NCBI GenBank assembly: GCA_028583605.1
Contig: CM053333.1
Location: forward strand, 33,320,551 to 33,384,550
DNA length: 64,000 bases
Direction: 5' to 3'
From: Dastarcus helophoroides
Taxonomy: Eukaryota; Arthropoda; Insecta; Coleoptera; Bothrideridae
Below the pieces are notes generated by a model, which saw only the letters and a program-made list of their open reading frames with translations, ran no database searches and was not told the origin of the DNA. Both the position numbers and the translations under genes were made by a program. Positions 1 to 11,900 of the stretch are shown one piece after another. The number at the start of each line of letters is the position of its first letter. Within the stretch, counting starts at the first letter, position 1.

Positions 1-2287
1 GCAGTTTGGGTTACACAAATGGACAGTAATGTTTACAAATACATTAGGCAAGAAATGGTAGAAAGGCATTAATACGTCGACATAAACAAAACCAACACAC
101 TAGAATTTTCGAAGGTAACTAACTGAATAAATGTGTTTATTTAATGTTAATACTTGTTGGCGGTTAGAAGGTTTAAATGTTAAAAGGGTTGATGAGATTA
201 TAGGGTTTCGTAATTAGAAGGGCGTTCTCTAGAGTAGAATTATTTAAATCTTGATTAATGACCAAAGAACTGTTCACATTTCTAACAAGTAAATCACATT
301 CCCTCAAAAAATGCTTTGTTCATATTAATACGCTAACAAGCGAAAGGATGGACCCGGCGCATCCACCAAAATGCACAAATCCTACTATATTATTAGCAGT
401 TTCTACATTACCTATAAATTATATTATCGTTATTTCGAAACACTTTCGAGATAACGATTCCGCATTCAAATTTGTCTGTATTTCACAACGTAAGCTTTAA
501 TCTGTTAATATACTAGCAAACTATCAAAGAACTTTCTGCTTCATCGTTTGAACGAATATTCAGCAATTTCGGCACTGTGCAAAGAATTGACATATTTTAT
601 TAAAATTCGTTAGGTTATTTAAAGTTGGTTTGGATAATCCACTAAAGGTAAAAAGGTTTACGTTTTCGGAGTAACAAAACTGCAGCGGCAGTTCTAAAAT
701 TTCGTTACTGCAAAAGCGTGTACATTTATAACTTAGTGGATTAATCGGAATGGCTTTTTAAATTGCGAGCCAAAACAATGTAATTTTAACGGAATTTACA
801 AAAGGCAGCCCTCATATAGGCGTTTAGAGTTATTCGCGGGCAAAACAATCAGAAATTAAATTTTAAATTAATAAATCTCTCAGAGTTTATACACTTTTCC
901 CCGAGATTCCTTAAGGTAAAGAATTTTACTGTTCAGTTAAATATCATGTTTAAGCCAACTTGATATATTGCCAGATTATTATATTTTATATCTTTTGTAC
1001 CCGGGGTTGTAAATGTTTCTAAATTTATTTTATTAGATGGGATTCCAAATGAAGGGGCTTATTGCCTCGTCTTTCGAATAAATCACAGAGCAGTTAGATA
1101 TTTTGTGTGTTATATTACCTTTTCGGCATGAACAGAAAATACAAAGGATCAGTCTTCTTTGGTCCGAACAATCCCAACATGGGGAGATCCCTCTCCGCTC
1201 AGCTTAGAATTTAATAGCATATTGCATCCTCAAGATACCTAACAAAACTTGTATCGATTCGAGGGTTTCGAGCAAAAAGCATTCGCAAAATTTCAACTAT
1301 TAATAGAGCCCCGAAAGCGACGCCATTAAATCAGGTTTATGTTTACAAAGAGACGATGTAAAAAAATGTATTCACTCGAATGGAGTGTACTGTAGAATAA
1401 AGGGTGCTAGAATATTTAAGTGGGGCACAGAAAGGTACGTCGAATTATTAATTACCAAGGAAAGGCTCTGACGTTGCCGCCAACTGTAACTGTTGCGGGT
1501 AAGCGTTAAAAACCACAATCACCACGCGCTTTGTCTGCCCTTATGCCATGTAGCATCTAATGTTACTTTTATTTATGCCCTTGCTAATCCTTGAATTGAT
1601 ACGTAACCCTTTTTTATTTCAACTTGGTGCATCCCAGTGTTTAAACAAGTAAAAACGCCTGAAACATTTTAATGTAACTGTTGACGTGATAATTCAAGCC
1701 AAAGACAACTAATCAAGCAAAGACTTGGAACCTAACTCGGTTCCAATGTTGTACCAAGCTGTTAAATTGTTTATCAAGCTGTTAAAATACTGGAAACACT
1801 GGGAGAAGTACGTTGAAATTATCATTTTCTTTCAGAGATATTCCCAGTGGCGAAGGCAAAGGAAACATAGCTTTCCCTACAGAGTGAAAAAAACGCATAT
1901 TGTTATTTTTTTCTTTCAAACGTAAATAATACCAAAAAAAATTAAAACGTCATCTTCGCTTTTGAAATTTCAACTTTAAAGTTGACATTTATTAAATAAG
2001 ACGAAATTTTGAAAAATAATTCTTAACTATCTTTCCTGATCAGCTTCCCCATTTATAAAACGCGCCATTGTTTCGAATCTGAAAACGAAACAGATTGAAA
2101 TTAGTGTTGTTGGAAGCAACAGTCAACAGAATTGAAGTACAATTCAAATTAGTGCGAATTCACCTAATTAAAAAAGAAAAGGATAACTTGAAGGAACTGA
2201 AAATTTGAAACAGGAAACAGCAGGTTAAAAATATAATGATCCAGTTCGAACTTAATCCTACATGAACTACGCTAACCAACTGAATAG
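1..2287. other. Low-copy AT-rich DNA, no gene recognised
   Basis: I see no convincing coding region, RNA gene or complete transposon here. Open frames are short and lack codon-like composition. A 20-base word, CCCGGCGCATCCACCAAAAT (353-372), recurs exactly at 18480-18499 and is probably a remnant of a dispersed repeat. It could be intergenic or intronic. Confidence 0.5.
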
Positions 2288-3765
2288 GTTTAGGGCAGGG
2301 ATGAGCAAGACGTGGCCCGCGGGCCACATGCAACATTTTTCTGCGGCCCGCTTAAGCTCTACTGTTTTACGTAAAAATTTTGGAAAAAAAAATGTCAAAC
2401 AATTTGATGAAAAAAAGAACATAAATTTCCACGATTCATGAAGTATCTTGGACATGAGCGTAGGCAAGATTTTCAAAGCGGGGGCGGAACAACAATTATT
2501 CTAAAAAACTCATGGGTAAAAAAAACCTTCTGGCTTAGTAATGTGTTTTTTACCTAAAAACTACAGAATTGGGGACGTCGCATTTTCAAATTAAAGCCAA
2601 AATTTTGAAAAAAGCCCAATCTTAAGAAAAAACCTTTCGGAGAACTTTAAGAAATGTCGAATTTTCGAAAAAGTGGAAATGTAAAAAAGACGAAATTTCC
2701 AAAAAAAATGTTTGTAAAAAGAGTTGTAATTTTCAGAACAAGTCGAATTTAGGTAAATAAAATGCAACTTTTAAAAATAATGATTTCGGAATTTTTATTT
2801 TATTTCAATTTTGTCATATTTTTGAAATTTTTCAAGAAATCTTTTTTTTTGAGATTTCCTAAAAATATTCTTCTCAGGTTGTTTAGATTTATATTGAAAT
2901 TTCAATCCAATTTAAAAAAAAAATAAACGAATTTTGTGAAAAAGTCTAAATCTTTGGAAAAAATTCCATTTTAAATGGAAATGTTCAGAAACAGATAAAA
3001 TTTAATTTTCAGTTTAAAGTCAAAATTTGGAGCATAACATGAATTTTGGACAAGTTGAAATTATCGGGGATAAAATTTTTTAAAAAAATCGTAAAAAACA
3101 AAGACTTCGAAAAAAATTCAATATTTTTGAAAATTACGTTACAAATTACAAAAAAATATTAAACTTTCTGGAAAACATTCCAAATTTCCAAAAGAAGGTC
3201 CAATTTTAAGAGGAAAATTTAAAAAGTTGAACTTTTCAATAAATCATATTGAAAATAAAAACCTAACCTTTCTCAAAAACTCGAGAAATGTGCAAAATTA
3301 AAAAAAAATCAAAATTTTCAAAGATCTAATTTTGTGAAAAAACTCAAATTTCAAAAAAAAGTCCAACTCTGAGAAAGAAAAATTACAAGATTCAAAAACT
3401 TTGTTCTCAAAATTTAAAATTCAGTAAAGATGTTGAATTTACAAGAAATCTTATTCTCGAAATCCCCAAAAATATTTTTCGCAACAACAGAAAACTAAAC
3501 ATTTTTAGAACCATAAAACTATTTAATCTAAAAGTCCTAGTTGATTTAGAAAGACAAATATTCACGAAAATGACAAAATTTTGAAATAAACCATTTTTGA
3601 AAAAGTCCAAAAAGTAAAATTTTGAAAACAAAATCGAAATTTCAAAAAAGACAAATTTTGAGAAACAGGCAAATTTTAGGTAAAAGACTATTTCAGGAAA
3701 ATTCGGAATTTTGAAAAAAAAACGAATATACCAAAAAGAAACAAAAAATTTATTGAAATATTATA

Positions 3766-5237
3766 CAGCGTGTCCCACTAGCGCGGGAAAGTCCAATATC
3801 TATGTTATAATGAGAAATATATGAACTATTTTTTTTACGGTGTTGTCACATTTTTCAAAATGTACAAATTAAAAATATTTTCAACTACACAGGGTGTTCC
3901 ACTTTTCCTGGCCAGACACCAACTTTTGTTTTTTAAATAGAAACACACATTTTTTATATTTTTTTCGGATTCTACATCAAAAATAAAGGGTACTTTTTGT
4001 GGAATAGTTCTATTCGAATATTCACGGTTTTTGAGTTATCTCGCTTAAAAGGTTTTTCTAGTCGATATTGGCTGCTTACATTATTTGATACTAACAGATT
4101 ATGCTAAGAGCTTCTATGCCCATTTCTTTATCAGATGTTTAGTAAGGACGACTCTTTCGAATCGTGCTCCAAAAACTGCCCTGCGTTATACAGGGTGACC
4201 AAAATATCATGTCAAAATTGACAATTTAAAAATTGAAAAATTTCGAAAATTTAAAATGCAACACCCTGTATATTTTCATACCATGAGATGCAGAATTAAA
4301 TTCTCTACAACTTTGCTACATCTGCTCATATACCTAAATTCATTAGTTTCTCATAAAATCTCATTTTTATGAAAAAATGCGAAGTTTACAAATAGTTTAT
4401 TTGTAAGATAACGTAGTAGGCACCTGTCAAAGGATAATCATACAAATTTTCGAAGTTCAATAGAAAAGTTACACTAACAATTGTGAAATGAATTACTCTA
4501 AAGAAGAATTAATAAATATGGTGTACGCCGTAGGAGAAGCTCATGGTAACTGTTTATTGATTGATTATTCTTTGACAGGTGCCTACTCCTTATCTCACAA
4601 ATAAACTATTTGTAAACTTCGCATTTTTTTATAAAAATGAGATTTCACGAGAAACTAATGAATTTAGGTATATGAGCAGGTGATGCAAAGTTGTAGAGAA
4701 TTTAATTCTGCATCTCATGGTATGAAAATATACAGGGAGTTGCATTTAAAATTTTCGAAATTTTTCAATTTTTAAATTGTCAATTTTGACATGATATTTT
4801 GGTCACCCTGTATAACGCAGGGCAGTTTTTGGAGCACGATTCGGAAGAGTCGTCCTTATTAAACATCTGATAAAAAAATGGGCATAGTAGCTCTTAGCAT
4901 AACCTGTTAGTATCAAATAATGTAAGCAGCCAATATCGACTAGAAAAACCTTTCAAGCAAGATAACTCAAAAACCGTGAATATTCGAATGAAACTATTCC
5001 ACAAAAAGTACCCTTTATTTTTGATGTAGAATCCGAAAAAAATATAAAAAATGTGTGTTTCTATTTAAAAAACAAAAGTTGGTGTCTGGCCAGGAAAAGT
5101 GGAACACCCTGTGTAGTTAAAAATATTTTTAGTTTGTACATTTCAAGAAATGTGAAAACACAGTAAAAAGAATAATCCATATATTTCTCATTTTAACATA
5201 GATATTGGACTTTCCCGCACTAGTGGGACACGCTGTA
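3766..5237. mobile_element. Long-palindrome DNA transposon nested in the hAT element
   Basis: The two arms, 3766-4441 and 4562-5237, are near-perfect reverse complements of 676 bp each, with no net length difference, around a 120-bp loop. The ends read CAGCGTGTCCCACTAG. Both sides are flanked by TATA, compatible with a TA duplication around TACAGCG...CGCTGTA ends. Motifs of the form CAGGGTG recur inside each arm near 3893 and 4190, and inverted near 4262, so the arms look compound. The loop carries the beginning of a DUF4817-type reading frame (4488-4604). This suggests a foldback derivative of an autonomous DUF4817-transposase element. The superfamily assignment rests on the loop ORF and the TA-like flanks. 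Confidence 0.8.
4488..4604 (+). pseudogene. DUF4817-type N-terminal fragment (38 codons) in the palindrome loop
   Basis: An ATG-initiated frame of 38 codons starts MNYSKEELINMVYAVGEAHG and continues NCLL before running into the right inverted arm, where it stops. The pattern Y-x2-E-E-L-x2-M-V-Y-A-x-G-E-A-x-G-N matches the start of the DUF4817 helix-turn-helix domain, which is found at the N terminus of many arthropod transposon-encoded proteins. The family usually continues with an LY-x-ERYP-x-RRxP segment; here this is absent, because coding DNA is cut about 26 codons in and joined to the inverted arm. The remnant is best read as the 5' tip of a transposase gene kept when the element rearranged into a palindrome. 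It is not expected to be functional. Confidence 0.65.
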
Positions 5238-6312
5238 TATCGGATATTGAGATAAAAATCAAGATTTTCTGAAAAAGGCAAATTTTAAGAAACCAGTTAG
5301 AATTTCTAAAAATATCAGAATCTAAAAGATTGAAATTATTAGTAAATGTTCAGAAAAATATCGGAATTTGAAAAAAATATTTCGAGAAAACTTTGAAATG
5401 GACAAAAAATTGCCCAAAGAAGGTCAAATTAAAAAAAAGTCAAAAAAGAAATAATCAAAACCCCGCGAAAAAGACGACATTGTAAGAAAAATTTTGCAAA
5501 AAAGATCCAAATTTTGAGAAAACGCATTTAATCTTAGTGAAACTTCGAAATTCAGAAAAAGAGTAAATTTTGAAAGAAAAATCAAATATTTATTTTCTCT
5601 GGGCTTCTGGACGAGTCAGAGGAAGACAGGCTCTCTACCATGCTATAACAGACGTCAGAAAAGTCAAATATTGTGATAACACTTTGAAATTTTAACAAAC
5701 AAGATGAAACTACCAGAAATTTGGAATAAAAAGAGAGTTGAAATTTACAAAGAAAATTTTGTCCTTTCACAAGCATTTTAAATGTCTAAAAAATATACAT
5801 TTTTGTCAAAAGATCGACCAGATTTCAAAAAAAGGCAGATTTTAATAAACAAGCTGAAATTTTCAGAATAAAAAAAAAGGTGAAATTTTCAGGAAAAGTC
5901 GAATTTCGAGAAATGATGAAATTACAGAAAAAAACTAGGAACTTTTAAATTCAAAATTTTGACAGTCATGATTGATAAAAGAAGGCAAATTTCATTATTA
6001 TTATTATTTATTATTTTATGAATAAATAATTTAAAAAAAAAGTCAAATTCTGTAAAAAAATATACAAAATTTGAGAAAAAGGTAGAAATTTGGAAAACAT
6101 GTTTCAAGGGAAAGATGCATTCTGAAGAATTGGAAAGTCATTAAATTGAATACATACACATTTTCAGTTTGCTGCCTGAACCAGGGGGTGCGAGCGCCCT
6201 AGCATTCATATTTTTCTCACATGCGGCTCGCGCAAAATGTTTAGCCTTGTAATTGGCCCCCTGTAAAAAAAGGTTGTTCATCCCTGGTTTAGGGGAAGCT
6301 AACAGTATAAAG

Positions 6313-6357
6313 TATGTGATGTGCCACTGCCTGTGCTTAGCACTATCAACAGTGTAC
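6313..6357 (+). pseudogene. LINE ORF2 C-terminal fragment (VMCHC motif)
   Basis: The 15-codon stretch YVMCHCLCLALSTVY resembles the segment HVMCHCPALASIR found at 41106-41145 in this same window, which is part of a cysteine/histidine-rich tail typical of LINE ORF2 proteins. It lies just outside the right end of the hAT element. It is too short to classify and could be chance plus shared ancestry of a small repeat fragment. Confidence 0.35.
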
Positions 6358-6920
6358 GTAATTTACCAAAACATAATTTACTACAACTAAGAAAAACTGG
6401 AACGAAAACTTTAAAAAATAAATAACGACGCATCCACAAAATTAATGTTCAATGCTCCAAAAGCAACACCGGGACATTTTTTTTAAGTTTAATTAACAAA
6501 GGACATGCGATAAAAATTAAAAAAAACAAACCATTATATTTCAAAAAAATATGGGGAGTAATATATTTTTAAATGTTCAGTTCGGTTTAGAAACTGCTAA
6601 CTACTAATTTAGTCCTGCTAACACCATTTAAAACTCCTCAATACGAATAATGAGATACACGAGTTAATTAAAAAAGAAGAGTATAACTAAAATGATTTTA
6701 GTATCCACTTACTCTGTTAATAATCTATTCTTGTAGCTAAAAAGTGCAATATGAGCCTTTAATGGTGTATTCGAAAGTAAAAAATGTAGTTAACGTGAAT
6801 TTTAATTAAATGCGCACAGAAATCGGAAACGTAATATTCAAGCGTCTGTGAAAGATAAAAATATTTTCAACTGTAGTGTGAGAAGAATGTTTTCAGTCCA
6901 GAGAATGTAGGATTGAACTT

Positions 6921-7175
6921 TTGCAATATTACCAGCAGAGGAATGTGCAGCTAGAGGCGGTGACAGAGATGTTAATACTCGACACGCACACGGTTTGGAC
7001 ATTACGGACGTTTAAAATTGACAATGTTACGCTAAAGCGTCCAACAGTAATTGTGTATTCTGTTTGGGCGCTTGGAGCTACTGCCCTCCACCAAATGCTT
7101 ACAGAAGCAGGACCTTCCTGATAATTAAACACAACTACCTTCTGCAGCGAGCTATCCAACCGATAATTATGCACC
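6921..7175. other. GC-richer segment open on both strands, possible exon
   Basis: This 250-bp stretch is GC-richer than its surroundings and open on both strands. On the minus strand a frame ending VCVSSINISVTASSCTFLCW is bounded by an acceptor-like TTTAATTATCAG and a donor-like GTAATA. On the plus strand the same boundary gives an acceptor (ATTACCAG) before an open frame ending in a double stop near 7121-7125. I recognise no protein family on either strand. It may be a real exon, a relic, or chance. Confidence 0.2.
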
Positions 7176-7582
7176 TTTAGGTATGACAGCTAACTAGGCG
7201 ATCATTATGTGCTCGCAAAGGCTCTTATTGACTCGCACGAAATTAAATTTGTAAATTTTTGCTTTTCAGGATATGATCAAAGGATTAAATTGATAACATT
7301 ATCGGGGAGTGTATTAAATTGAAGTTAACCACCAATTAGAGTTATCTGAATTGATTCTGCGTTTGGAATATTTATATCTTGCATCAGTCAGTCACTTGAA
7401 ACTAACGTGAAAATAATTACATTTATTTTAATTTTTTTTAGTCAACAAATAAAACGGAAATTGAAAATAAATTAAGTAAACAAACTGCACAAAATAATTA
7501 GATATGTTTGGAAAATACATTTTGAGAAAAATGTCAAGCTTGCAGGAAGTGAAAGTTTTTGGCTGTAAATATATTTTTTTTA

Positions 7583-7722
7583 GTGGAATGGACTGGTCTT
7601 TGGTTATCTACAAAAATTAAAATACCAATCTTGTCCTCTGAAACCAAGAAAGATTAAAAAATACAACAAAGGCTTCTCTAACACGTTGTGATAGCCAAGC
7701 TAACATCTTAGAGAGATACTGA
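7583..7722 (-). mobile_element. Foldback retroelement copy (half), Penelope/retrozyme-like
   Basis: This is a diverged copy of the repeat described in full at 39069-39295. In sense (minus) orientation it begins near the hairpin turn (CAGTATCTCTCTAAGATG), carries one arm, and ends ACCAGTCCATTCCACT followed by an A-run (T-run on the plus strand at 7573-7580). It is 5' truncated at the hairpin turn. The ribozyme-like core is degenerate here. Confidence 0.7.
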
Positions 7723-7739
7723 TACTTACGTAAAAAATT

Positions 7740-8985
7740 AAACTTTGAGAATAATCAACACTTTAAAAAATAATTGAATTCTCAGGAAAACATAGAATTA
7801 AAGAAAATGATCTTTAATAGTAGAAAAAAAGAAGAAATTTAAAACAACTTTGAAATTCCGAGACAAATTAATAAAATCGAAACTTTCAGAAAAATTCGAA
7901 TTTTGAGAAAAATGGTAAAATAATTTCAAAAAAATAACTAACAACTTCGAGTTATTAAATAACTGGAAATTTTTCAATTAAAGCCAACTTTAAAAAACTA
8001 AGTTTTAAGAACTAGCAAGGGAAAGATATATTTTGAGAAAGAAGTCAAATTCTTCCAAAACATAAAACTCGAATTTTGGGAAAAAAGTAAAAGTTGCAGG
8101 AAGTTGAAATTCAATAAAAGTCAAAATTTTCAGGAAATGACGATATTTGAGAAAAGTGGTGGAATTCAGAAAAATTGAATTTTGAAAATATTGGCACAAT
8201 CTTTTTCAAAATTTAACAAAATTGAAGACTCAAATATTTTGAATTTCCACTAGATTTCGACTTCTTCCTTGAAATTCCGGAACTACGAAAGTTAATTTAT
8301 TTTGATTTTTTTTTCATAATTCATTTTTGTTTTTAGAAATTTTATTTGTGTTCCTCAAAATTCATATTTTTCTCAAAATTTAAGGTTTTCCAAAATACTT
8401 TTTTTTCCATAAACCTCTATCCCAAAAATTTGACTTTCGATGCAAAATTTTAATTTTTTTCCCGGAATCCGTCTGATTTTCGAAATTTTAATGCTTTTCG
8501 AAATTTTGATGCTTTTCAAAATTTTGATGCTTTTCAAAATTCGCATTTTTTTAAATTTCGCTTTTATTCATAAAACTTGACTGTTTTCCTAAAATTCTCC
8601 CAAAATTTTCTTTCTCAATTTCAAGGTTTTTCCCGATGTTTCGTTGTTCTTCTAAACATCAGATTCTTTTTGAAATTTTATACCTGCTAGACTCAAGACT
8701 TTCATAAATTTTGACTATTTGCTTAAAATTTGGCTTTTTCTCGAAATTGTCATATTTATTTAGAGCACATTTGTTTTGTTTCTTTCTTGGTTTCAAGGGA
8801 CAAGATTTGTTTTTAATTCATTTCAAGATTCGACGTTCAATATTTCTGAAAATAACGACATTATCTACAAATTTGGTCTCCCCTTTTAAATTTTCATCTT
8901 TTATTTGAAATTTCCATCCTTTTTTTCAAACTTTTGTTTTTGGAAAATTAGATTATTTTTCTTGAAACTCGTCTTTTTTCTCATC
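7740..8985. repeat. AT-rich strand-asymmetric satellite-like DNA with an orientation switch
   Basis: Bases 7740-8240 are A-rich on the plus strand, with recurring words such as AAATTTTGA and AAAAGTC. From about 8260 the composition flips to T-rich, using the reverse-complement words. The switch near 8250 puts two stretches of the same vocabulary head to head. No gene is visible. The segment 8671-9010 recurs at 12043-12370 as part of a higher-order repeat. Confidence 0.6.
8760..8818 (+). mobile_element. Fragment of the foldback retroelement
   Basis: The words CTTTCTTGGTTTCAAGGGAC and AAGATTTG match one arm of the foldback element. Both ends are lost. The same fragment, with equivalent endpoints and flanks, occurs at 12131-12192, so the two are duplicates of one insertion rather than separate insertions. 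Confidence 0.6.
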
Positions 8986-11900
8986 AAAATGTCGATTTTT
9001 ATTGTTTAAAATTCGCCTTTTTCGTAGAAAACTGTTCTCAAAATGTGACTTTTTTCTTTCAAAATTTAACTTTCTGTGGGAAATCTGTTCTATTGTCTAT
9101 GCATTGTATTGTTTTTTTGAAGTTTCGTCTTTTTGCTCGAAAAACGTCTTTTTTCGGGATTTTCGATTCGTTTCATTCGCTCTTAAATTTTTATTTTATT
9201 CTAAAAAGGGACGTTTTTTTAAAATTGATTTTCTTTGTAAAGTTTCGACCGTCGACCGTAGAAATTTTAACTGTTTTTCTCGAAATGTCATCTTGTTTTC
9301 GAAATTATAATATTTTAGGGCTATTTTCCTAAAAATTTAGATATTGTAGAATTTCAATGTCTAGAAATGTTGACCAAATTCTATTCATTTAGATTTTCTT
9401 TTCATAATATACCTTTTTTAAAAATTTCGTTTTTTTTGTTCAAAATTCGTTTTTTTCGTAAACAACTATTCTGAAAATTTGACTATTTTTTTTTTAAATT
9501 TAACTTTCTGTAAGAAATCTATTTTATTGTCTATCCATTCTATTGTTTTTTTGAAGTTTCGTCTTTGTGCTCGAAAAACATATTTTTTCGGGATTTTCGA
9601 TTCGTTTCATTCGTTGTTAAATTTTTATTTTATTCTAAAAAGGGACGTTTTTTTAAAATTGACTTTCTTTGTAAAATTTCGACCGTCGACCGTAGAAATT
9701 TCGGGTTTTTTTCTCGAAATGTCACCTTGTTTTCAAAATTCTGTTACTTTAGTTTTATTTTTCTAAAAATTTCGATACTTTAGAATCTCAATGTCTAGAA
9801 ATGTTGACAAAATTCCTATTCTGGAAATATACACTTTCTCCTCAAAGTTTATCTTTTTTCACAAAATTTCGATTTTTTTTATCAAAATTCGTCTTTTTCG
9901 TAAACAACTGTTCTTAGAATTTGACTATTTTTTTGCAAAATTCAGCTTTCTGTGAAAAATCTATTTTATTGCCTACGCATTGTATTGTTTTTTTGAAGTT
10001 TCGTCTTTTTGCTCGAAAAACATATTTTTTCGGGATTTTCGATTCGTTTCATTCGTTCTTAAATTTTTATTTCATTCTAAAAAGGGAAGTTTTTTTAAAA
10101 TTGACTTTCTTTGTAAAATTTCGACCGTCGACCGTAGAAATTTCGGGTTTTTTTCTCGAAATGTCACCTTGTTTTCAAAATTCTGTTACTTTAGTTTTAT
10201 TTTTCTAAAAATTTCGATACTTTAGAATCCCAATGTTTAGAAATGTTGACAAAATTCCTATTCTGATAATTTACACTTTCTCCTCAAAGTTTATCTTTGT
10301 TCACAAAATTTCGATTTTTTTTATCAAAATTCGCCTTTTTCGTAAACAACTGTTCTTAGAATTTAACTATTTTTTTGCAAAATTTAACTTTCTGTGAAAA
10401 ATCTATTTTATTGCCTACACATTGTATTGTTTTTTTGAAGTTTCGTCTTTTTGCTCGAAAAACATATTTTTTCGGGATTTTCGATTCGTTTCATTCGTTC
10501 TTAAATTTTTATTTCATTCTAAAAAGGGACGTTTTTTTAAAATTGACTTTCTTTGTAAAATTTTGACCGTCGACCGTAGAAATTTCGGGTTTTTTCCTCG
10601 AAATGTCACCTTGTTTTCAAAATTCTGTTACTTTAGTTTTATTTTTCTAAAAATTTCGATACTTTAGAATCTTAATGTCTAGAAATGTTGACAAAATTCC
10701 TATTCTGGAAATTTACACTTTCTCCTCAAAGTTTATCTGTTTTCACGAAATTTCGATTTTTTATATCAAAATTCGCCTTTTTCGTAAACAACTGTTCTTA
10801 GAATTTGACTATTTTTTTGTAAAATTGACTTTCTTTGTAAAATTTCGATCGTCAACCGTAGCAATTTTGACTGTTTTTCTCGAAATGTCACCTTGTTTTC
10901 GAAGTTATGTTATTTTAGGTATATTCAAAATTTCGGTTTTTGTATTAAAAATTATTTTTTTTTTTCGTAAACAACTATTCTAAAAATTTGACTATTTTTT
11001 TTCAAAATTTAGCTTTCTGTGCGAAATCTATTTTATTGTCTATCTTTTCTATTGTTTTTTTGAAGTTTCGTCTTTGTGCTCGAAAAACGTATTTTTTTCG
11101 GGATTTTCCATTCGTTTCATTCGTTCTTAAATTTTTATTTTATTCTAAAAGGGACATTTTTTAAAATTAACTTTTTTTGTAAAATTTCAACCGTCGACCG
11201 TAAAAATTTCGGGTTTTTTTTCGAAATGTCAAATTGTTTTCAAAATTTCGTTACTGTGGGTTTATTTTTTTAAAAATTTTGATACTTTAGAATCTTAATG
11301 TCTAGAAATTATGACTAAACTTCTATTCTCGAAATTTGGACTTTCTCCTCAAAATTTATCTTTTTTCACAAAATTTCGATTTTTTTGATCAAAATTCGCC
11401 TTATTCGTAGACAAATATTCTCAAAATTTGCCTATTTTATTCAAAATTTAATTTTCTGTGCAAAATCTATTCTATTGTTTATCCATTCTATTGTTTTCTT
11501 CAAATTTCGTCTTTTTGTTCGAAAAACGTCTTTTTCAGGATTTTCGATTCGCTTTATTTGTTCTCAGATTTTTATTTTAATCCAAAAAGGGACATTTTTT
11601 TAAAATTGACTTTCATTGGAAAATTTCGACCGTTAACTGTAGAAATTTTGACTAATTTTTTCGAAATGTCATCTTGTTTTCGAAATTCCGTTATTTTAGG
11701 TCTATTTTTATAAAAATTTCGATATTTCAGAATCTCAATGTCTAGAAATTGTAACTAATTTCCTATTCTGGAAATTTGGACTTTCTCCTCAAAATTTATC
11801 TTTTTTTACAAAATTTCGATTTTTTTGATCAAAGTTTGCCTTTTTCGTAGACAACTATTCTCAAAATTTGCCTGTTTTATTCAAAATTTAACTTTCTGTT

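Larger units (their letters stand above)
2296..6286. mobile_element. hAT-type transposon, non-autonomous, ~4.0 kb
   Basis: The left end reads CAGGGATGAGCAA and the right end, reverse complemented, reads CAGGGATGAACAA; both are followed by GGCC-rich subterminal DNA. The element is flanked by a perfect 8-bp direct repeat, GTTTAGGG, at 2288-2295 and 6287-6294. An 8-bp duplication with ends starting CAGGG is the signature of the hAT superfamily. I find no hAT transposase inside. The interior is A-rich, strand-asymmetric satellite-like sequence built from words such as AAATTTTGA and AAAAAGTC, plus a nested palindromic transposon (3766-5237). Without that nest the element is about 2.5 kb. It presumably moved using a transposase encoded elsewhere. 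Confidence 0.85.

Noticed and set aside
1470..1510. A possible donor site (GCGGGTAAGC) after a GC-richer stretch
   Set aside because: No matching acceptor or coherent open frame; single consensus matches are expected by chance over 64 kb.
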